Below the pieces are notes generated by a model. That model made no database searches. It had not been told where the DNA came from and saw only the letters and a program-made list of their open reading frames with translations. Positions 4,803 to 12,016 of a stretch of 15,028 nt of DNA are shown here, in pieces. A program made the translations under genes and the position numbers. The DNA comes from JAJPXI01 sp045602885 (lineage in GTDB: Bacteria > Bacillota > Clostridia > Oscillospirales > Oscillospiraceae): positions 1 to 15,028 of the forward strand of contig JAZSCJ010000094.1 of the NCBI GenBank assembly GCA_045602885.1, read 5' to 3'. The number at the start of each line of letters is the position of its first letter. The first letter of the stretch is position 1.

Positions 4803-6485
4803 ATGGAACAAAATATGAAAAAGAAGCGCGGCCCCAAGAGTAAGGGCGGCAAGATCCTGGTCAACATTTTGGTTACCTTGATTGTCGGCGCGGTCTATTT
4901 CTATGTGGCTTTGCCTGCGATCAATCTGAAGGACAACGCGTTTTACGCCTTTGTTGGCATTCTTTGTATCGTGTACTTCCTCAGTGCGCTGGTTACTTCC
5001 GGCATGAATCTGGATCGCAGCAAAGGAATCCGGGAATACTTTCGGTTCATCAAGACGCAATGCCTGCCCATTGGCATTTTATTTGCGCTGCTGATTCTGG
5101 TCGCCCTGTTCGGATCGGTGGTTTCCATGCCGATTTTCCGGGCCGGTGCCTATCGGGATCTGCTGACGGTAGAAACCGGAAACTTTTCCGTCGATATTGC
5201 AGAAGTGTCTTACGATGAGATCCCCATGCTGGACAAGGATTCGGCTCAGCGCCTGGGCGATCGCAAGCTGGGTGAGCTGTCTGATATGGTCAGCCAGTTT
5301 GAGGTGTCGGACGACTATACGCAGATCAACTATCTGGGCCGCCCGGTGCGTGTGACCTATCTTCAGTACGGTGACTTTTTCAAGTGGTTGAACAACCGCT
5401 CGGAGGGTTTGCCGGCCTATATCCGTATCGACATGGTGACCCAGGAGGTGGATGTGGTGCGTCTATCCGATCTGGGACTGGAAGGGATCCGGTATTCGCC
5501 CAGCGAGCTGTTTAACCGCCGACTGGATCGCCACCTGCGCTTCCACTATCCCACCTATATGTTTACTGCGTCCACCTTTGAAATTGACGAGAGCGGCCAC
5601 CCCTATTGGGTGTGCCCCAAGCTGGTCAAGACCATCGGACTGTTTGGCGGCCGGGACATTGACGGCGCCGTTTTGGTGGACGCCATTACCGGCGAGTGCC
5701 GCTACTATGCCAGCGCCGAGATCCCGACCTGGGTGGACCGTGTCTATCTGGCCGAACTGATCACCGAACAGTACGACTATCACGGCACCTATGTCAATGG
5801 TTTCTTCAATTCCATCTTTGGACAGAAGAATGTAACGGTGACCACGTCGGGTTACAACTACATTGCCATGAATGACGATGTGTATATGTACACCGGCGTT
5901 ACCTCGGTTTCTTCCGACCAGTCCAACATCGGCTTTTTGCTGTCCAACCAGCGCACCAAGGAGACCACCTATTATGCTGCCCCCGGTGCGGTAGAGACCT
6001 CGGCCCAAAGCTCGGCTCAAGGCGTGGTGCAGGATTTGGGCTATAGAGCCACCTTCCCGCTGCTGCTGAATGTGGCAGGGGAGCCCACCTATTTCATGTC
6101 GCTGAAAGACGCGTCCGAGCTGGTCAAGCAGTATGCTATGGTCAATGTGGCGCAGTATCACATTGTCGCCACCGGCGTGACTGTGGCCGAGTGTGAAAAG
6201 AACTATCTGAAGCTGCTGGATGAAACCGGAATTACCACGCAGGAACAACTGCCGCAGACCGAAGTGACCGGCGTCGTAGATGAGATTCGTACCATGGTGG
6301 TGGAGGGTACTACCTACTTCTGCATCCGACTGGAGAACGAGCTTGTGTTTTACGCCGTTTCGGCAGGGGAATACCCCGAGGTAGTAACTTTGAACCCCGG
6401 TCAGCGTGTGACCATTGAGCATGAAATTCTTGTCGAGGGAGAAGAGGTTCGTCTGCTGGACGGCTATTCCATCCAAATCCATTAA
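4803..6485 (+). CDS. Unrecognised membrane protein with large C-terminal domain
   Basis: A 560-residue protein that I cannot assign to a named family. The N-terminus is strongly basic (KKKRGPKSKGGK), then three hydrophobic segments lie at about residues 17-40, 45-68 and 87-112. By the positive-inside rule the N-terminus is cytoplasmic and the remaining 440 or so residues are outside the cell. This outer part is rich in Tyr, Asp and beta-prone stretches, has no obvious catalytic motif or Cys pairs, and ends (about 485-558) in a segment TGVVDEIR...YFCIRLEN...NPGQRVTIEHE with the spacing of an OB-fold-like barrel. The ATG has AAGGAG 6 nt upstream. Promoter (4740-4768) and terminator (6488-6522) mark it as a single-gene transcript. 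Codon use matches the housekeeping genes around it, which suggests a vertically inherited gene. The OB-fold idea is a guess from pattern. Confidence 0.9.
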   Translation: MEQNMKKKRGPKSKGGKILVNILVTLIVGAVYFYVALPAINLKDNAFYAFVGILCIVYFLSALVTSGMNLDRSKGIREYFRFIKTQCLPIGILFALLILVALFGSVVSMPIFRAGAYRDLLTVETGNFSVDIAEVSYDEIPMLDKDSAQRLGDRKLGELSDMVSQFEVSDDYTQINYLGRPVRVTYLQYGDFFKWLNNRSEGLPAYIRIDMVTQEVDVVRLSDLGLEGIRYSPSELFNRRLDRHLRFHYPTYMFTASTFEIDESGHPYWVCPKLVKTIGLFGGRDIDGAVLVDAITGECRYYASAEIPTWVDRVYLAELITEQYDYHGTYVNGFFNSIFGQKNVTVTTSGYNYIAMNDDVYMYTGVTSVSSDQSNIGFLLSNQRTKETTYYAAPGAVETSAQSSAQGVVQDLGYRATFPLLLNVAGEPTYFMSLKDASELVKQYAMVNVAQYHIVATGVTVAECEKNYLKLLDETGITTQEQLPQTEVTGVVDEIRTMVVEGTTYFCIRLENELVFYAVSAGEYPEVVTLNPGQRVTIEHEILVEGEEVRLLDGYSIQIH

Positions 6486-6487
6486 GC

Positions 6488-6522
6488 AATGCGCACCCTG
6501 TGTTTTACACAGGGTGCGCATT
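6488..6522. terminator. Terminator hairpin, probably bidirectional
   Basis: Perfect 16-bp stem, 6488-6503 with 6507-6522, with a TTT loop, directly after the TAA at 6483-6485. The T run is short (TTT). It lies between convergent genes, the leftward one ending at 6531, so it may serve both. Confidence 0.75.
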
Positions 6523-6530
6523 TGGCGTTG

Positions 6531-6704
6531 TCAATGGTTCATGTTCATGGCTTCAGAAAGATTCTCTGCGGCGTTTCCGACCGCCTGAACGGCCTTGTTT
6601 GCGGTGCGCTTGAGTTGCGTTCTGCCGGGACTGACCATCATTCCCACTGCGGCACCAGCCAGCATACCAAGGCCGACGGCCCGTAAATAATGATTGTGTT
6701 CCAC
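6531..6704 (-). CDS. YtxH-like small protein with glycine-zipper membrane segment
   Basis: A 57-residue product. One hydrophobic segment, about residues 9-25 (AVGLGMLAGAAVGMMVSP), has small residues spaced as in a glycine zipper. A basic, helical tail follows (RTQLKRTANKAVQAVGNAAENL), as in the YtxH class of small Firmicute proteins whose function is not established. GTG at 6702-6704 is taken as the start because GGGGTGA lies just upstream, matching the 3' end of 16S rRNA. The frame stays open to an ATG at 6828-6830, but the extra N-terminus covers the promoter region of the pyr operon and has no ribosome site. It is divergent from pyrC and convergent with the membrane protein gene. Confidence 0.75.
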   Translation of the reverse strand: MEHNHYLRAVGLGMLAGAAVGMMVSPGRTQLKRTANKAVQAVGNAAENLSEAMNMNH

Positions 6705-6750
6705 TTTCTCACCCCGAATTCTATTATGTCCGAAAACACGGAAAATTTCA

Positions 6751-6779
6751 TTGCTAATTAATGTGCTTTTCGATATAAT
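6751..6779 (+). promoter_or_regulatory. Promoter of the pyr operon
   Basis: TTGCTA (6751-6756), a 17-bp spacer and a perfect TATAAT (6774-6779). RNA would start near 6786, giving a leader of about 140 nt before the TTG of pyrC. Confidence 0.7.
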
Positions 6780-6801
6780 AAAGTTTAATGAATATAGTAA
6801 G

Positions 6802-6864
6802 ATGCCGCTTTTGCGCGTGGCATCGTTCACGCCATTTCATTTCCGTGAAACGGCTGGATTTTTT
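6802..6864 (+). promoter_or_regulatory. Possible transcription attenuator in the pyr leader
   Basis: A stem, 6831-6839 with 6846-6854 (GCC-A-TTTCA with TGAAA-C-GGC, one mismatch), is followed by TGGA and six T residues (6859-6864), as in an intrinsic terminator. Upstream, ATGCC (6802-6806) pairs with GGCAT (6819-6823 region), and TGGC (6818-6821) could instead pair with GCCA (6831-6834), which would disrupt the terminator. I see no PyrR-binding loop. The terminator stem is modest, so this is only a candidate. Confidence 0.3.
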
Positions 6865-6926
6865 GATAAATACAGCCCATTTTGTTTCCCGCAAAGTATA
6901 ACAAAAGGGTAGAGGAGGAACATCCC

Positions 6927-8204
6927 TTGAAGCTTTTGATTCAGCACGGCCGTCTGATCGATCCCGTGGAAAAAACCGAAGCGATTGCCGATGTTTTCAT
7001 TGAAAATGGTAAGGTTGCGGCGATTGGAACCGACCTGCAAGTGCCGGACGCTCGGGTTATCGACGCCGGGGGTATGGTAGTTTGTGCAGGCCTGCTGGAT
7101 ATGCACGTGCATCTGCGTGAGCCGGGCTTTGAATATAAGGAAACCATTGAAACCGGCTGCGCGGCGGCAGCGCGGGGCGGCGTGACCACCCTTGCCTGTA
7201 TGCCCAACACCAAGCCGGTCATCGACACGCCCGAATGGGTGGAATTTGTGCGCAAGCAGGCGGAAAAGGCCTGCGGTGTCCGTGTGCTTCCTCTGGCGGC
7301 TGTGACCCGTGGACAGAAGGGGGAGGAGCTGACGGACGCAAAGGCTCTGGTGCAGGCCGGGGTAGTGGCCCTGTCGGATGACGGCGTACCCATTCAGGAC
7401 GCCAATCTGGTGCGAAACGCCATGCTGCAGGCCAAGCAATACAATCTGCCGCTGCTGTCCCATTCGGAGGATGCGGGCATGGTATGCAACCATGCGGTCA
7501 ATGAAGGTGAAGTATCCCGCAAGCTGGGTATACCCGGCCGCCCGGCTATTGCAGAGGAACTGATGGTCATGCGCGATGCCATGCTGGCCGAGGAGACCGG
7601 CTGCGCGGTACACATCTGCCATGTTTCCACGGCCCGCTCGGTGGATATTGTGCGGCAATTCAAGAAAAAAGGCGTGCCCATTACCTGCGAGACCTGCCCG
7701 CAGTATTTTACCTTGACCGAAGAAGAGGTGCTGACGCAGGGTACCATGGCGCGTGTCAATCCGCCGCTGCGCACGCCCGAGGATGTAAAGGGTATTCTGG
7801 CCGGACTCAAGGACGGTACCATTGATGCCATTGTGACTGACCATGCCCCCCATTCGGCCGAAGAGAAAGCCCGGCCCTTGACCGAGGCGCCCAGCGGAAT
7901 GGTAGGACTGGAAACCTCTCTGGCAGTCACGCTGACGGCGCTGTACCACACCGGGGAAATGGACTTGCCGTCCATTCTCGGCAAGATGACGGTAGCACCG
8001 GCCCGTATTTTGGGGCTTGAATCGGGTCGCCTTACGGTAGGCTGCGATGCCGATGTGTTGGTGTTCGACCCCAACGAAGAATGGGTCGTTCGGCCTGAGC
8101 AGTTTGCGTCCAAGGGACGCAACACCCCCTATGGCGGTCATACGTTCAAGGGAAAGGTCAAATGCACCATTGTTGGTGGCCATGTTATTTATCAAGATCA
8201 GTAA
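6927..8204 (+). CDS. pyrC: Dihydroorotase (class I)
   Basis: Zinc enzyme of de novo pyrimidine synthesis, interconverting N-carbamoyl-L-aspartate and dihydroorotate in the cytosol. It has 425 residues, normal for the bacterial class I type. All metal ligands are visible: H60 and H62 in DMHVHLREPG, D151 in ALSDDG, H179 in LLSHSED, H232 in HICHVST and D305 in TDHAPHS. The DMHVHLREPG and APHS signatures are intact. The start is TTG at 6927, with AGAGGAGG ending 9 nt upstream and homology beginning at MKLLIQHGRLIDP. An ATG at 6882 in frame would add 15 residues across the ribosome site and is rejected. First gene of the pyr operon, so its leader and promoter set expression of the genes behind it. 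Aspartate carbamoyltransferase (pyrB) and pyrE are not in the window. Confidence 0.96.
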   Translation: MKLLIQHGRLIDPVEKTEAIADVFIENGKVAAIGTDLQVPDARVIDAGGMVVCAGLLDMHVHLREPGFEYKETIETGCAAAARGGVTTLACMPNTKPVIDTPEWVEFVRKQAEKACGVRVLPLAAVTRGQKGEELTDAKALVQAGVVALSDDGVPIQDANLVRNAMLQAKQYNLPLLSHSEDAGMVCNHAVNEGEVSRKLGIPGRPAIAEELMVMRDAMLAEETGCAVHICHVSTARSVDIVRQFKKKGVPITCETCPQYFTLTEEEVLTQGTMARVNPPLRTPEDVKGILAGLKDGTIDAIVTDHAPHSAEEKARPLTEAPSGMVGLETSLAVTLTALYHTGEMDLPSILGKMTVAPARILGLESGRLTVGCDADVLVFDPNEEWVVRPEQFASKGRNTPYGGHTFKGKVKCTIVGGHVIYQDQ

Positions 8205-8232
8205 GTTTTAGAATAGAAAGAGGAAGATGACC

Positions 8233-9156
8233 ATGTCGTTTGATGTACTGCAAGATAAAATCCGCGCCAAGAAGAATCCCACCGTGGCCGGGCTGGATGC
8301 CCGTATTGAGTATGTGCCCGAGCACATTCGCCAGGCCGCATTCAAGGAATACGGCGTGGGGATCAAGGGCGCTTGCGAAGCCATTTATCAGTTTAACGTG
8401 GGTCTGATCGATGCGCTGTGCGATGTGGTGCCTGCGGTCAAGCCCCAGGCGGCCTACTATGAAAATCTTGGTTGGCAGGGCATGGAGATGCTGGAGCGCA
8501 CCATTCGGTATGCCAAGAGCAAGGGTCTGTATGTTATTGCTGACATCAAGCGCGGCGATATTGGCTCGACGGCGACCTCCTATGCCGAGGGGTGGCTGTC
8601 CGGCACGCCCATCGAGGGGCAGGTGTTCAAGACCTTTGATGCCGATTGTGTGACGCTCAACGGCTATATGGGCTCCGATTCCATTAATCCTTTCCTGGAG
8701 GCTGCCAAAGCGGAGAATAAGACGGTTTTTGTGCTGGTCAAGACCTCCAACCCCGGCTCGGGCGAGTTGCAGGACATTGTGGCCGGTGACCGTCTGGTCT
8801 ATCAGGTCATGGGCGATCTGAACGAGCGCATCGCCAAGGGCACCGAGGGCAAGTACGGCTATACCATAGCCGGTGCGGTTACCGGTGCCACCTATCCTTC
8901 GGACATTCGTGCCCTGCGTAAGCGTCTGGAGCATACCTTCTTCCTGGTGCCCGGCTATGGCGCACAGGGTGGTACGGCCGAGGACGTGCAGTACGCCTTT
9001 GACAAGTACGGCCACGGCGCAATCGTCAATTCCTCCCGTGGCATCATGTGCGCATGGAAGAAAACGGGCGGCGACGGTCACGACTTTGGCGATGCCGCAC
9101 GCAACGCGGCCATTGCCATGCGCGATGACATTAAGCGCTTTGTGACTGTGGTGTAA
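8233..9156 (+). CDS. pyrF: Orotidine 5'-phosphate decarboxylase (type 2)
   Basis: Converts OMP to UMP, the last step of de novo UMP synthesis. The product has 307 residues, the length of the longer subfamily 2 enzymes rather than the shorter 240-residue type. Catalytic residues are in VIADIKRGDIGST: D104, K106 and D109. The phosphate-binding region appears as LVPGYGAQGG (residues near 240) with NSSRGIM after it. ATG at 8233 is chosen over the ATG at 8227 because AAAGAGG (8217-8223) is 9 nt from 8233 but only 3 nt from 8227. It lies 28 nt after pyrC and 13 nt before pyrK, so is certainly in the same transcript. Confidence 0.95.
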   Translation: MSFDVLQDKIRAKKNPTVAGLDARIEYVPEHIRQAAFKEYGVGIKGACEAIYQFNVGLIDALCDVVPAVKPQAAYYENLGWQGMEMLERTIRYAKSKGLYVIADIKRGDIGSTATSYAEGWLSGTPIEGQVFKTFDADCVTLNGYMGSDSINPFLEAAKAENKTVFVLVKTSNPGSGELQDIVAGDRLVYQVMGDLNERIAKGTEGKYGYTIAGAVTGATYPSDIRALRKRLEHTFFLVPGYGAQGGTAEDVQYAFDKYGHGAIVNSSRGIMCAWKKTGGDGHDFGDAARNAAIAMRDDIKRFVTVV

Positions 9157-9169
9157 AGGGTGTGTTTTT

Positions 9170-9946
9170 GTGAAAGTAGAACGTAAGTGTAAGATCGTCT
9201 CCAAGCAGATGATGGGAGACGCCGTCCATATGGTGTTGGAAGTGGGCGACATGGTGCGCACTTCCTTCAAGAATCCCGGCCAGTTTGTCCATATCAAATG
9301 CGGTGAGGGTCTGCTGCTGCGCCGCCCGATTTCGGTTTGCACCTGCATGGAAGATCAGCCGGAGGATACGCTCTCCATTGTGTTTGAGGTGCGCGGCGAA
9401 GGTACCGACTGGCTGGCCAAGCGGGAAGTGGGCGAGGAGTTGGATGTGCTCGGTCTGGCCGGTAATGGCTTTACCATGAAGCCGGATGGCCGCTATCTTT
9501 TGGTAGGCGGCGGCATCGGAATTCCTCCCATGCTGGGTTGCGCTCAGTACACCACGGGTCGCTCCACGGCCATTCTGGGTGGACGCTCGGCGGATAAGAT
9601 TATTTTGCAGGATTGCTTTGCGGATGCGTGCGCCAAGGTGCTGGTTGCCACCGACGACGGCTCGCTGGGTCACCACGGGTTTGTGGATGCGCTGGTGCGC
9701 CAGGTGCTGGAGCAGGACTGCGCCTATGACGGCGTACTGACCTGCGGCCCCAAGCCCATGTTGCGCAATGTGGCTAAGGTAGCCGAGGAATTTGGCGTTG
9801 CCTGCTTTGTTTCCATGGAAGAGCGCATGGGTTGCGGTGTGGGCGCTTGTTTGGTCTGTGCCTGTGATATGGCCGATGGTACCCGCAAGCATGCCTGCAA
9901 GGACGGCCCGGTGTTCGATTCCAAGGAGGTGGACTGGAATGCTTGA
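9170..9946 (+). CDS. pyrK: Dihydroorotate dehydrogenase B, electron-transfer subunit
   Basis: Passes electrons from dihydroorotate, via FMN in PyrD, to NAD+ using FAD and a [2Fe-2S] cluster. It is a ferredoxin-reductase-like protein of 258 residues. The FAD-binding motif RRPISVC is at 51-57, the nucleotide-binding glycine loop VGGGIGIPPM at 112-121, CGPKPML at 192-198, and the cluster ligands C222, C227, C230 and C243 follow the C-x4-C-x2-C-x12-C pattern. The start is a GTG at 9170, preceded by AAAGGGTG. The stop overlaps pyrD by 8 nt, which points to coupled translation of the two subunits, consistent with the known PyrK-PyrD heterotetramer. Confidence 0.95.
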   Translation: MKVERKCKIVSKQMMGDAVHMVLEVGDMVRTSFKNPGQFVHIKCGEGLLLRRPISVCTCMEDQPEDTLSIVFEVRGEGTDWLAKREVGEELDVLGLAGNGFTMKPDGRYLLVGGGIGIPPMLGCAQYTTGRSTAILGGRSADKIILQDCFADACAKVLVATDDGSLGHHGFVDALVRQVLEQDCAYDGVLTCGPKPMLRNVAKVAEEFGVACFVSMEERMGCGVGACLVCACDMADGTRKHACKDGPVFDSKEVDWNA

Positions 9947-10856
9947 TTTGAGTGTCAATCTGGCCGGCATGGTCATGAAAAACCCCATTGTAGTGGCTTC
10001 CGGCACCTTCGGCTTTGGCCGGGAATACAGCCAGTTCTATGATCTGTCCGAATTGGGCGGCATCTGCGCCAAGGGGCTGACGTTGCACCGCCGGGAGGGC
10101 AACCCTGCCCCTCGCATCGCCGAAACGCCTATGGGGATCCTGAACTCGGTTGGGCTGCAAAATCCCGGCGTGGATGCCTTCATTGAGGAAGAGATGCCCT
10201 TTTTGCGTCAGTATGACGTAAAAATCATTGCCAATATCTCGGGCAACACCCCCGAGGAGTACGGCATCATGTGCGAAAAGCTGGCCGCGGCCAGCGTGGA
10301 TATGATCGAGGTCAATATTTCCTGTCCCAACGTCAAGGCAGGTGGTTTGGCTTACGGCACCAAGCCCGAGTTGGCGGCCGAGGTGACCGAGGTAGCCAAG
10401 AAGCACGCCGGAAATGTGCCCGTTATGGTGAAAATGTCCCCCAATGTGACCGACGTGACCGAAATTGCCCGGGCCATTGAGGGTGCCGGTGCGGACGCAC
10501 TTTCGTTGATCAACACCCTGCGTGGTATGCGCATCGATATCAATACCGGCCGCCCCATTCTGAAGATGAACACCGGCGGCCTGTCCGGCCCTGCGGTACT
10601 GCCGGTTGCCGTGCGCATGGTGTGGGAGGTGGCTAATGCTGTTAAACTCCCCATTTTGGGTATGGGCGGCGTGTCCAAGGGCACCGATGCCTGTCAGCTG
10701 ATGATGGCTGGTGCTACTGCGGTAGCGGTGGGTACCGCTTGCTTTGCTGACCCGTATGCACCGATTAGCGTGCGCGATGAGTTGGCGGCAATTGCTTGCA
10801 ACAAAAAGCTTGACAAGGTATCTGACCTTACAGGAAGTGTGAAGCCGTGGCAGTAA
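9939..10856 (+). CDS. pyrD: Dihydroorotate dehydrogenase B, catalytic subunit (NAD-linked)
   Basis: FMN enzyme that oxidises dihydroorotate to orotate. It has 305 residues with the class 1B layout: MLDLSVNLAGMVMKNPIVVASGTFGFG at the N-terminus (split here only for reading: LDLSVNLAG then MKNPIVVASG), the catalytic cysteine C129 in VNISCPNVK, and the phosphate/FMN region near LGMGGVSKG. Cysteine as base, together with pyrK beside it, marks the NAD-dependent type 1B enzyme rather than the fumarate-using 1A. The ATG at 9939 lies inside the end of pyrK and has AAGGAGG 9 nt upstream. An open frame continues upstream to 9792 but only mirrors pyrK in another frame. The next gene starts 10 nt before its stop codon ends. 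Confidence 0.95.
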   Translation: MLDLSVNLAGMVMKNPIVVASGTFGFGREYSQFYDLSELGGICAKGLTLHRREGNPAPRIAETPMGILNSVGLQNPGVDAFIEEEMPFLRQYDVKIIANISGNTPEEYGIMCEKLAAASVDMIEVNISCPNVKAGGLAYGTKPELAAEVTEVAKKHAGNVPVMVKMSPNVTDVTEIARAIEGAGADALSLINTLRGMRIDINTGRPILKMNTGGLSGPAVLPVAVRMVWEVANAVKLPILGMGGVSKGTDACQLMMAGATAVAVGTACFADPYAPISVRDELAAIACNKKLDKVSDLTGSVKPWQ

Positions 10857-12007
10857 CAAAAGTATATCTCATTCGTCATGCGGAGGCCGAAGGCAATCTG
10901 TATCGCCGTATTCATGGCTGGTACGACAGCTTGATTACCGAAAACGGATATCGGCAAATAGCCGCTTTGCAGGAACGGTTTCAGACCATTTCGGTGGATG
11001 CCGTTTATTCCAGCGACCTGTTCCGCACCCGTACGACGGCCAAGGCGATCTACGAGCCAAAAGGCTTGGAGCTGAACACCCGACAGGCTTTGCGTGAGAT
11101 CGGGATGGGCGCTTGGGAAGATATGACCTGGGCTGAGGCCGAGCGTCTGGACAAAGCGCAGATGGCGCTGTTCAACCGCAACGATCCGGCCTTTGCCTAT
11201 CAAGGCAGTGAGACCTTTTTGCAGCTGCGTCAACGGATGGCACAAGCCATCTTGAAGATCGCCGCCAGTCATCCCGGAGAGACGGTTGCCGTGTTTACCC
11301 ACGGTACGGCTATTCGCAATGTCATTGCACATTTTGAAGGTATTCCCATCGAGGAGACCTGCGAAAAGGTACCCCATGGGGACAATACGGCGGTAAGTCT
11401 GCTGGAAGTAGACGGCGAACAGGTCAAAACGGTTTTTTTCAACGACAACTCCCACCTTTCGGAGGAGGCATCTACTTTTGCCCGGCAGAGTTGGTGGCGT
11501 AAGGGTGGTTGTGCCGCCGACGCAAACCTGTGGTTCCGTCCGTTGGACATGGAGCATGACAGCCAATTTTATTACGATGCCCGAGAGGAAGCCTGGCTGA
11601 ACATCCACGGCAGTATGCTGCATTTTGACGGCGATGCCTTTTTACGGGATGCCCAGGCTCATGCCGCGTATGATCCGCGCTCGGTCGTGCAGGTCATGCA
11701 GGAGGAGCACCCGGTGGGCTTGTTGCAGTTGGACATCCGCCGTGACGCCGAGAAGGGGGTAGGCAATATCCCCTTCGTGTACATGCTGCCGGAATACCGC
11801 AAAAAAGGGTTGGGAGTACAGCTTTTGGGGCAGGCTGTTTCGGTGTATCGCCCCTTGGGACGCAAATATCTGCGTCTGCGCTGTGCGCCCGACAACCTCA
11901 TTGCGCAGCGGTTCTATCAGCGCCACGGTTTCCGCAAAATCGGAGAGGATCCCGGCTCTCGTGTGCCGCTGGATATTATGGAAAAGTACATTGGATACGA
12001 ACACTAA
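10847..12007 (+). CDS. Fusion of a histidine phosphatase and a GNAT acetyltransferase
   Basis: A 386-residue two-domain protein. Residues 5-200 are a phosphoglycerate-mutase-like histidine phosphatase: YLIRHAEAEGN with R10 and the phospho-acceptor H11, YSSDLFRTRTTA with R60, the acidic E84 (LREIGMGAW) and the second histidine H152 (VFTHGTAIRN). Residues 230-386 are a GNAT domain with the acetyl-CoA loop PEYRKKGLG (315-323) and the typical ending AQRFYQRHGFRKIGE. The start is GTG at 10847, overlapping the end of pyrD by 10 nt, with AGGAAG 9 nt upstream, so translation is probably coupled to pyrD. Its substrates are unknown. The operon position hints at, but does not show, a link to nucleotide metabolism. 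Catalytic residues look intact in both halves. Confidence 0.9.
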   Translation: MAVTKVYLIRHAEAEGNLYRRIHGWYDSLITENGYRQIAALQERFQTISVDAVYSSDLFRTRTTAKAIYEPKGLELNTRQALREIGMGAWEDMTWAEAERLDKAQMALFNRNDPAFAYQGSETFLQLRQRMAQAILKIAASHPGETVAVFTHGTAIRNVIAHFEGIPIEETCEKVPHGDNTAVSLLEVDGEQVKTVFFNDNSHLSEEASTFARQSWWRKGGCAADANLWFRPLDMEHDSQFYYDAREEAWLNIHGSMLHFDGDAFLRDAQAHAAYDPRSVVQVMQEEHPVGLLQLDIRRDAEKGVGNIPFVYMLPEYRKKGLGVQLLGQAVSVYRPLGRKYLRLRCAPDNLIAQRFYQRHGFRKIGEDPGSRVPLDIMEKYIGYEH

Positions 12008-12016
12008 AGGAGTTTT

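Noticed and set aside
5463..6521. Leftward open frame (352 codons) antisense to the membrane protein gene
   Set aside because: It begins within the terminator hairpin and shows His- and Gln-rich shadow composition.
6720..6752. Forespore-type promoter (CATAATA) for the YtxH-like gene
   Set aside because: A CATAATA-like -10 exists on the minus strand at 6722-6728, but no matching -35 is found at the needed distance. One box alone in A+T-rich DNA is too weak.
6705..6830. Longer form of the YtxH-like protein starting at an ATG at 6828-6830
   Set aside because: The extra 42 codons cover the pyr promoter region and have no ribosome site, while GTG at 6702-6704 has GGGGTGA just upstream.
6837..8195. 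Leftward open frame (452 codons) antisense to pyrC
   Set aside because: It mirrors a gene whose full set of active-site residues is present on the plus strand. The translation is shadow-like and lacks a start context.
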